64,000 bases of DNA from Rhyzopertha dominica. Taxonomy: Eukaryota; Arthropoda; Insecta; Coleoptera; Bostrichidae. Positions within the stretch are counted from its first letter, which is position 1. Each line of letters starts with the position of its first letter. The notes under the pieces were generated by a model. That model saw only the letters and a program-made list of their open reading frames with translations. It was not told the origin of the DNA and searched no databases. The translations under genes were made by a program, and so were the position numbers. The stretch spans positions 48,479,786 to 48,543,785 of the forward strand of contig QCXZ01000041.1 of NCBI GenBank assembly GCA_025024175.1. The letters run 5' to 3'. This document shows, piece by piece, positions 56,800 through 64,000 of this stretch.

Positions 56800-58062
56800 A
56801 CCTGCACGCTACCTGGTATCTATTTTATTTAGAAAAGGGTTAAAGAGAAAAGGACCACGATATCTATTTTTATTATATAGATTGACTCCCATATGTAACG
56901 GACTGTTCTGGTCTATTCGCAATCTGGAATAGGGTACATCATATCTACTCTTACCTCTGGTATTGTAATTATGTACATCACTAATTTTAGGCACACTTGT
57001 AGTGTTTTATGCCTAGTCTGCGGAGTATTGGTCGACAGTGTGTTGTTTTATTTACACATACATCTTATAATACGTTTTTGAATGACAAAAACATTATTTA
57101 AATAAGCGCTGGATCCCCAAAAAATTATACCATAATTCTACAATAGACTTTACTAGACCAAAATATAATAATTGAAGTACTTTTTGACAAAAGTATGCTT
57201 TAATGATCTTATAAGAAAACATGTAGTACTCCGTTTGTCACTCATGTAGTGTAGGTGTAGTTCCCATGCCAGTTTATTGTCTATTACAAGACCTAAGAAT
57301 TGTATTTTAGTTGTTTGTTCGATAGATTTGTTGCTAAGTCTTATAAGAGGACTAGAGTCTACGGTCACATCTGAATTGAGTTGAAGTGCGTTGTTGCTGC
57401 ACCACTACTTGTTGATACATAATTTAGTTGATAACTTTTTAGATTTTCAAAATTTTTGTCACTTATGATCGCATTGCTATCATTTGCATATATTGTAACT
57501 GTAGACATTTTTTTCGACACGATCACTATAGACTGTTTCAAAAATTTTGTGTAATTGATTTTGCACCGATATAGTAGTTTATATCTCTTTTTGATCCCTT
57601 ATTTTTGTAAACTGTTTTTGAAATCCTTAATCTATCTGGAAAAGATCCAGTCAAGGATTCATTTAACAAATGTGAAAGAGGAAAGCATATTATGACACTT
57701 TTTATCAAATTGCCTGGTATTTCATCAACACCGGGTGTTTGTTTCACACAAAATCTATTGGTTATGGCGATACATTCTTCTGGTGTAGCCGGTGTTAGGT
57801 AAAAGCTATTGCTAAAATAATTTGATTGGTAATTTAATAAATCTCTGTAAACATATGTAAATTTGTTAGAATCTAAGAAGAAGGAATTAAAATAATTACA
57901 GAGTTCTTTTGATTCTTTTATTTTTTGTCGTTGCTCGTTTATTATTTCTATATCACCACACTTTTTCTTTCGATAACCGTTAAGTATAGCGCAAGTATCT
58001 CTCATAAGATTCTCCGAACGCCCCAACCTATCATCATTACAAGTCGGTTTTCTTGACTTCAC
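56800..58062 (-). pseudogene. LINE reverse transcriptase, RT start and C-terminus, internally deleted
   Basis: The minus-strand frame at 58062-57538 has a linker with IKESKELCNYFNSFF and TPATPEECIAITNRFCVKQT then PGVDEIPGNLIKSV, the region before and at RT block 1 (family: KSSGxDxIP). The RT core with PQG and FADD is deleted. Then KIQFLGLVIDNKLAWELHLH at about 57300, the block after FADD, and HNYNTRGKSRYDVPYSRLRI with the C-terminus at 56830. Jockey/CR1-like. Confidence 0.78.
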
Positions 58063-58269
58063 TAACGGCGTTTATATTTTTTTTAACTCTAAGAATTTTT
58101 TGTGATACACATTTTAGTTGGTGTCAAAGGAAAACAAGTGTTAAAATGGTGCAAGAAAGTGTCATAGAAACTGGTAAAAACATTTTGTTAAACTGGTTGA
58201 TCTCATAAGTGTCACTCCAATCCTCCGCTTATACCTTATAATAATATAATAATAACGTAGGGAAAAATA

Positions 58270-58830
58270 TGGCTAGTAGGGATTTTTCCCTACCTAGTAA
58301 AAGCAGCGCTCTCCGGAAACACTGTTCATACTTTCGTTTTATTAAGGAGAAAATGTAAGAAAAAATGCGCTAAGCTGGAGACAAGAAATGACAAATTTAC
58401 CCATAAAGTTGACTTCGAAACGCCCAAGCAACAAGACATTTATTTACCCCAAAAAATACGGGACAGCCCCGCAAAAGTCGATTTTCTCCCGAATTATCCA
58501 CTTATTAATTGCAAACGTAACGCCACATTGTATTCAGTTTATTTCGACGCGTCTCCTGTCGGAAACATGCGCGTCGCGCCGCCCCCTTACAGCAGCCGAG
58601 ATGCGTATTTTTTCGCGTCCGAATGAAAACATCCACGATTGATCTGCCAGCAGCAATTTGCCGGCATATCGAATCGCTGCGTGGGGTCCATACGGACGTA
58701 GATTGTCGAACTGAATTATTGAGCAGCTCTCTAAATGCAAAAATGACAGGAGGACCGAATGACAGACAGGTGACGCCCCGAACGTACGCCGGACAAACGG
58801 GCTTATTTTCGAATTGAAGTCGAATTTTCT
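58270..58830. promoter_or_regulatory. GC-rich non-repeat island in the Vsx intron (candidate enhancer)
   Basis: CpG-rich block with GACATTTATTTACC (58434-58447), CACTTATTAATTGC (58500-58513) and a GCGCGTCGCGCCGCC core near 58569. No transposon hallmark or convincing coding frame. Confidence 0.33.
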
Positions 58831-59003
58831 TGTATTACGGTTTTCTACAGTCTCGGTATTACTCTGTAGGAAGAAACTATTCGAAACTGATGATTAAAGA
58901 AAAATATTTAAGTAATTATGACTATTTTGGTTCGAAGGCTTCCGTGGTTGTTGTCGATGACATGCTGTTTCCGGGCTGGTTCCCACGTTGGTTATTAGAC
59001 CTT

Positions 59004-59037
59004 GACGTTTCGACACTCATGTCGGTGTCTTCCTCAG
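59004..59037 (-). ncRNA. hammerhead-like ribozyme core, left inverted pLTR of PLE2
   Basis: Exact reverse complement of 60567-60600. Confidence 0.5.
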
Positions 59038-59150
59038 AAGTAGCTCTGAAACNGAAGTGTCCTAGTCCGCTCGGGTATTTATACTCGTCCGGGTCACTGA
59101 CGCGTGGGCGTTGTTACGCATGACCGGTTTCCAGATTCCAGGTAGTTCAA

Positions 59151-60542
59151 TTATATTGCCTACCTAAGATACACAAACCAGAGATACCACTGCGACCGAT
59201 TGTTAGTGCAACAGGATCTGCCACCCACCCTCTAGCTGGATACATCGCTCGGACCCTAAAAGGGCTCGTAGGAAAGACAGAGCACCACGTCAGGAACGCC
59301 GGAGACCTTCTTGAGAAAATGAAGAAGATCAGACTGAACCCGGAGGACATCTTAGTAAGCTTTGATATCACCTCTCTCTTCACGAAGATACCATTGGACG
59401 ATGCCTTAGGGGAGTTGAAGAAACGTCTACAAGAAGAAGACTTGAATGAAGAACTAGTCCAACTTGCGAATATCTGCCTGAAATCTACTTTCTTTAAGTT
59501 CCAGGAGGAATACCACGAGCAGACAGAAGGTGCTCCGATGGGGTCACCGCTTTCTCCGCTGATAGCTAACATTTACTTGGAAGCCTTCGAGACAACTGCA
59601 TTGGCATCGGCACGGCTTAAACCTAAGTGTATGTTTAGATACGTGGACGACACTTACCGTCTGGCCGCATGGAGAACAGAACATAAAGGAGTTCCTGGAC
59701 CATCTAAATAGTATCCATAGCGGCATACAATTCACGATGGAGATGGAGACCAATGGCGCCCTACCCTTCCTGGATGTGATGGTGACAAGGAAACAAGACG
59801 GCACGCTAGGACATCGGGTCTATAGGAAGCCAACCCATACGGATCGCTACCTGCATGCAGATTCACACCACCACCCCGCCCAAAAACAAGGAGTCATCAA
59901 CACGCTGATACAGCGGGCGAAGCTAGTCAGCGAACCAGACCACCTAGAAGATGAATTAGAACATCTACGCAGAGCACTACAGAAGAACGGATATCCTAAG
60001 GCACCGATTGAGAAGGCTATCAACAAGCAACCACGGAGGAAGGAACCAGAGGAGCACATCGCTGCAGCATACCTGCCCTACGTCAATGGATGTACAGATA
60101 AGATCAGACGGATGCTGAGAAGACATCATATTAACACCATCTTCACCCGAGAAAGATAGCTAACGCCTTTCCGAAATATCGTTCGACGATTGAGGAGCTA
60201 CAAACACAAGGTGTGTACAGCATCCCATGCAGCTGTGGGAAGGTTTACATCGGCCAAACCGGAAGGCACATCAGCACGAGAATCAAGGAGCACATGAGGG
60301 ACACCAGAGACCGGTCTCGAATGGAGACTGGCCACATTATCAAATTCGAGGAAGCACAAATGCTGTCGAGGGAAGCGAGATTCTGGCCGAGACTGTATAA
60401 AGAAGCCATCGAAATCCAGAAGAACCCGCACAATTACAACCGCGACCGAGGCATCGAACTACCTGGAATCTGGAAACCGGTCATGCGTAACAACGCCCAC
60501 GCGTTAGTTACCCGGGCGAGTATAAATACCCGAGCGGACTAG
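59151..60542 (+). pseudogene. PLE2 reverse transcriptase and GIY-YIG endonuclease, 5'-truncated, two frameshifts
   Basis: Open from LYCLPKIHKPEIPLRPIVSA at 59151 through DILVSFDITSLFTKIPLDDA, EGAPMGSPLSPLIANIYLEA and CMFRYVDDT. A frameshift follows directly after YVDD (about 59655). The next frame continues VWPHGEQNIKEFLDHLNS, TNGALPFLDVMVTRKQDG, RKPTHTDRYLHADSHHHP and IRRMLRRHHI. A second frameshift near 60153 leads into GVYSIPCSCGKVYIGQTGRH...RIKEHMRDTR, the GIY-YIG domain, ending RASINTRAD with a stop at 60540-60542. Catalytic YVDD and GIY-YIG residues are retained. The upstream N-terminal region is absent. Confidence 0.88.
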
Positions 60543-60566
60543 GACACTTCAGTTTCAGAGCTACTT

Positions 60567-60600
60567 CTGAGGAAGACACCGACATGAGTGTCGAAACGTC
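60567..60600 (+). ncRNA. hammerhead-like ribozyme core, 3' pLTR of PLE2
   Basis: CTGAGGA, one extra A, stem II GACAC/GTGTC closed over CGACATGA, then GAAACGTC. Bases before (ACTT) and after (AAGG) can pair over three positions as the start of stem I. Identical in the arms at 21484, 21535 and 59004. Confidence 0.6.
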
Positions 60601-60669
60601 AAGGTCTAATAACCAACGTGGGAACCCGCCCGGAAAACATCATGTCGTAATTATGACTATCCTGGACCT

Positions 60670-61760
60670 AGACCATTCATTTGTGCACCGTCTCATATTC
60701 TCAAAAGTGACTCCTTAAAAAATGCTTTTTATGTTTGAGAAACCAATGATGGTCACTAGGAGCCAGATCTAGAAGACAAAGTAGTTACTCGAGAAGTTCG
60801 AAGCCTGCATTATGAATTACGTTGATAGAATGCAGATTTTATGGACAAAAACCTTGCTATGACGAAACAGCACACTATCACACTGCATGTTTGACTCTTC
60901 TCTTCCTTTTTTATTATCGAATCATGCATAATTTATTTTAGAAATGTTAAGACAATAATAAAAAAACATTTAAGACTTTGGCAATTGGCACAAAATTATT
61001 ATCTGTTTGCAAATCGTCTTTTACAACTCTAAAACATAATTACATGCAATAATTAGTGTTAATAATTGAGTCGTCTAGATCCAAAACAGGCAATCTCTTA
61101 CTAGCATTTTGTTTCATTATAGGCTCATAATGCTTCTTTAGTAGGTTTTCAGCATCTGTTAATTTCAGATAGTTAAATGTGACAGTTAGTATGACCTTAG
61201 GTTTACCATCCTTAGTTGTTTTGCACTTTTTAAACAGATTTCGAATTTCCAAAATTTGCTCTGTAGTTGACTTCCCCTCTAATTGCTGTTGTTTTCTTTT
61301 AATAAAAAAAGTTTAGCAAAATTAAACTGAAATGCCAGTAACCACCATTTTCATTAAACTTCTTTAGGTAACCCTCTGAATTTTCTATGATCTCGAGCCT
61401 TTTAACAGACTTTTCAATCTCAGCAAATTGCTTTCAAGTAACTAACTTGAATAATAATTAAAAAAAATATTTGAATATTGTAATTACGCAATTACACAGA
61501 CAGAAAGGGACGTTTAAGGACATATTCATAATAAAGAATACAGCTACGACAAACTGCACTCACGCAGGANAATANAGGACTAAACTTCCCCATTTCCCAC
61601 TCCACCATAGCAGAACCCACTTCCCTCGTCTTAATGAAGTTCAGAAGACGGTAACCAATAAGAAATTTCAACATCAGAATGTAAAGAAGGTAAAGTCCTG
61701 TCAACAATTTCCATTTTACCTCGTCTTAATTAAATTAAAGTCGTAAAGATAGCTCTCAGT
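60670..61760. other. AT-rich DNA with a possible decayed coding segment (minus, 61040-61440)
   Basis: On the minus strand FAEIEKSVKRLEIIENSEGY and, in another frame, LEGKSTTEQILEIRNLFKKC then VILTVTFNYLKLTDAENLLK and KRLPVLDLDDSI give a protein-like charged sequence ending at 61040. I do not recognise it; a transposon remnant is the likeliest source. The rest shows nothing. Confidence 0.3.
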
Positions 61761-62060
61761 CGGGAGAGCGTAGTTGGCAAGAATTTCACTAACGAAGTAA
61801 TTATCTTGCTCCTAATAGAGGGGGGGACTATAAAGTTGTGCAAGTTTTGTTCTGACGTTCAGTTGTTTAGCGCGACTAATGACGTAACTCGAGCGGAAAC
61901 GACTGTTTTAATGAACCAACAGAGGTTTCAGTTTTGTAAATAATTGTTAATTATTACGCGCTATTCGCGAACGGCCCCGGCGGTATTAGGCTGCTCAGGG
62001 AAAAATTTGAAAGCGTGGGAGCCCGATGTAATGGGGTAATTTGAGGCATGTGCAATTAGA
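61760..62060. promoter_or_regulatory. GC-enriched non-repeat island in the Vsx intron (candidate enhancer)
   Basis: Contains AATGACGTAACTCGAG near 61878 (CRE-like TGACGTAA), TTGTTAATTATTACGCG near 61944 (TAATTA) and ACGGCCCCGGCGG near 61970. No coding or repeat signature. Confidence 0.32.
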
Positions 62061-64000
62061 AGTTGCACACAGTTCAAAACAAAAGATGCTTAATGATACG
62101 GACTCCGTTAGTTATGCCAATAGACCAGTTTCAAAACTAATTGTCTATTGGCTTGTAGAAGTCAATTTGCCCATCACACAAACATAAGCGACATTGAAAA
62201 TTTAAGTATTTTTGCTCACCTCTCGCACTAGTGCGTGTATATATGCTAAAATGCAGGTTTTAAAAAACAATAATGTTCCTAGCTCTTGCAGCAATTGTTT
62301 TTTTTTAAGAGTCCGAAAAACATTCTTGCAGATTTTTAAGTACTTCTTTAATTCAGGATCAATTTTTCACCACGTCTCTGAAGCTTGTAACCATCCTCAA
62401 GTTCATTTTTGCTTATTGTGGCTTACATTACTTTTTGAATTTTTTTAAAGACTTTTTCTCAGTTTAACGATAATAATATTCAAATTGCAGAATTATATAG
62501 CTTTCCCTGAATATGCCAAAGGATTATAGACAGAAGGCAACCATATAAAACCCTTTTTTAATGACATATAGAATTCTTCAAGAAAGCGGTAGGTAGTGGG
62601 AAGAATTGATCACAAACAATGACAGCAATCTAGACCAACCTGCTCTACAACATGATGGTATTCATTTAATTTCTTATTATGCATATGCTCATTTGTAAAT
62701 AATTTTAGATTGCTGATTTCATTCAACACATTTTGTTCGCCAGATAAGCCACATTTTGCACTGAAGTGAAACAAGTTCGACGAATAAAAAATAAATTCAA
62801 TGTTTTTGGCAAATCACATTCGTAGTTACAGCTTAAAATCAGACGCCGATAACAGTGACTATTACAAGTCGAATATCAGAATCGACTATATTAATAAGTA
62901 CCTCAAATCAAGTACACTATTATGTCAAATAAATTAAAATGTCAGAGACAAAAAGATCCAGTCGATTCGGTAACGTCTCTGGTCAAAAGATCGACAATGT
63001 ATTCTAAAATTTGATTCTAGAACAAATGGTAACAAATGCAAATCAATCTTGATAAATCAGAGACTATTTACATTGTCTGAAATTTTCTCGACTGTCGTGC
63101 TCCAAAATTTAACTCGACCAAATTGGCATTGATAATCAAAAACAACGGCAGCAAATAGTCGACTATCTATCAAGATCTTGTTATATTACTGTTGAATATA
63201 TACTATATGGTGTGTTCTCCTGTTACATAAAATTTTTGAATGTGTTACTGGAGCGTATACAATTGCAAAAAGTAATGGTAACAATAATGTAACTTAGAAC
63301 TGGTATACGGGCTGGGACTACACCTGTCTTTTATTACACTGATCCTTGGGACAAATAAACTGACATACCGAGACACATTCGTAATACTCAAAGTATACAA
63401 ATATTTGATGCCGCTCAGAAGATTTGCAGAATTTCGTCCTTCCGGGGATAACCATCGACAATGTATTAGAAGTTTCTCGGAAGACAATAATTATTTCAGT
63501 TAGTAAAGATAAGGTATACCTACACTGTAGACAAGTAATAGCAATAACAGTAAACATTCAATAATTTATAACTATATAAAACTTATCGGTAAAAACGCCG
63601 TAAAAATGACATACCTGTAATCTATATCAAAGTTTACCCAAAAAAAATTCGTACGACAGTCAGAAAATTATTTTATAACGTTTTTACAAATAGTACAATA
63701 ACTTCGTCAATTAGGTGTTTTTTATGGAATAGCTAGAACTATTGCAATATTAAATTTGCCCGAAACTACTCTCGTGTCACTAACGGTCCAATCACTGTAT
63801 GTATGTACACAGCATGAAATTGTGTTCATAACAGCTTGCATGTTATGTGAACATAAAAATATTAGCGTAAAGGTAATCAAATCCTCAAATTTTAAATTAA
63901 CAGCTAACATGAAATTCTTGCTAGACAACGTATTATCAACGTTCTGTATTTTTTTTAACTTTTATTGCCAATTTAAAGCGTCTCATTCTTCGTATAGCGC
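62060..64000. other. AT-rich DNA, nothing recognised
   Basis: Presumably still Vsx intron. It has short frames with no motif and several TCGACTA/TAGTCGA-type words near 62850-63170 but no defined repeat. No third homeodomain exon (WFQNRRAKWRK) is found. Confidence 0.4.

Larger units (their letters stand above)
58931..60647. mobile_element. PLE2 Penelope-like element with inverted pLTR and target duplication, 1717 bp
   Basis: The left 220 bp (58931-59150) is the reverse complement of the 3' end (about 60453-60647), running through the pLTR and a short part of the coding end, after which the RT frame starts abruptly. TAATTATGACTATTTTGG (58913-58930) and TAATTATGACTATCCTGG (60648-60665) flank it, an 18-bp target duplication with two mismatches. 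Both arms have a TATAAATA box (59076-59083 inverted, 60521-60528) and a hammerhead-like core. G+C of the coding part is clearly higher than in PLE1. Confidence 0.88.

Noticed and set aside
1..64000. CRISPR arrays, bacterial operons, tRNA or rRNA genes
   Set aside because: No regularly spaced repeats with unique spacers, no operon-like coding density, and no tRNA or rRNA signature recognised; the DNA is insect-like.

Overview
The window looks like nuclear DNA of an insect with a large, transposon-rich genome. The base composition is AT-rich, there are no bacterial-style operons, the one clear host gene has GT/AG introns, and the repeats are arthropod types (Penelope-like elements, DD34D/DD34E/DD41D mariner and Tc1 relics, hAT, pogo, jockey/CR1-like LINEs). 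A beetle is a guess; the sequence does not fix the order. Isolated single n bases are scattered through the window. I recognised no tRNA, rRNA or CRISPR.

Host genes: two consecutive exons (50793-50877 and 51260-51383, + strand) encode the start of a paired-like homeodomain. It has the lysine-rich lead-in and helices 1-2 typical of Vsx (Vsx1/Vsx2/CEH-10). The intron after homeodomain residue 46 begins at 51384, and no exon for the recognition helix or CVC domain is seen in the remaining 12.6 kb, so this intron is very long. A second candidate is a phase-0 terminal exon on the minus strand (31798-31923) of an unidentified protein.

Regulatory landscape: about 18 blocks of 200-700 bp are richer in GC and CpG than their surroundings, show no repeat hallmarks, and recur every few kb across the window (for example 1-320, 11600-12130, 27730-28320, 32040-32570, 34110-34560, 42480-43010, 48920-49450, 54890-55560, 58270-58830, 61760-62060). 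Together with a developmental homeobox gene they look like conserved non-coding regulatory DNA standing out of AT-rich transposon debris. This is inference.

Mobile DNA: at least three Penelope-like (PLE) families are present. PLE1 has a head-to-head double copy (35162-37849), a 5'-truncated copy (53685-54855) and several relics. PLE2 has a copy with a long inverted pLTR (58931-60647). PLE3 is a relic (26190-27580). Their terminal repeats carry hammerhead-like cores. Three short palindromic insertions (18827-19142, 21438-21640, 52541-52754) carry only inverted pLTR sequence and are flanked by 10-15 bp direct repeats; they look like small non-autonomous PLE derivatives and are the most unusual structures here. 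DNA transposons include a pogo/Tigger-like element (397-2037), a deleted DD34D mariner (7171-7618), a Tc1 DD34E relic, a DD41D mariner with long terminal inverted repeats (12681-14151) and further relics of that group, a non-autonomous hAT with a perfect 8-bp target duplication (47498-48548), a hAT transposase tail, TA-flanked MITEs, and DDE_3 and DUF7869-like relics. Every mobile-element coding region seen is broken by stops, frameshifts or truncation.
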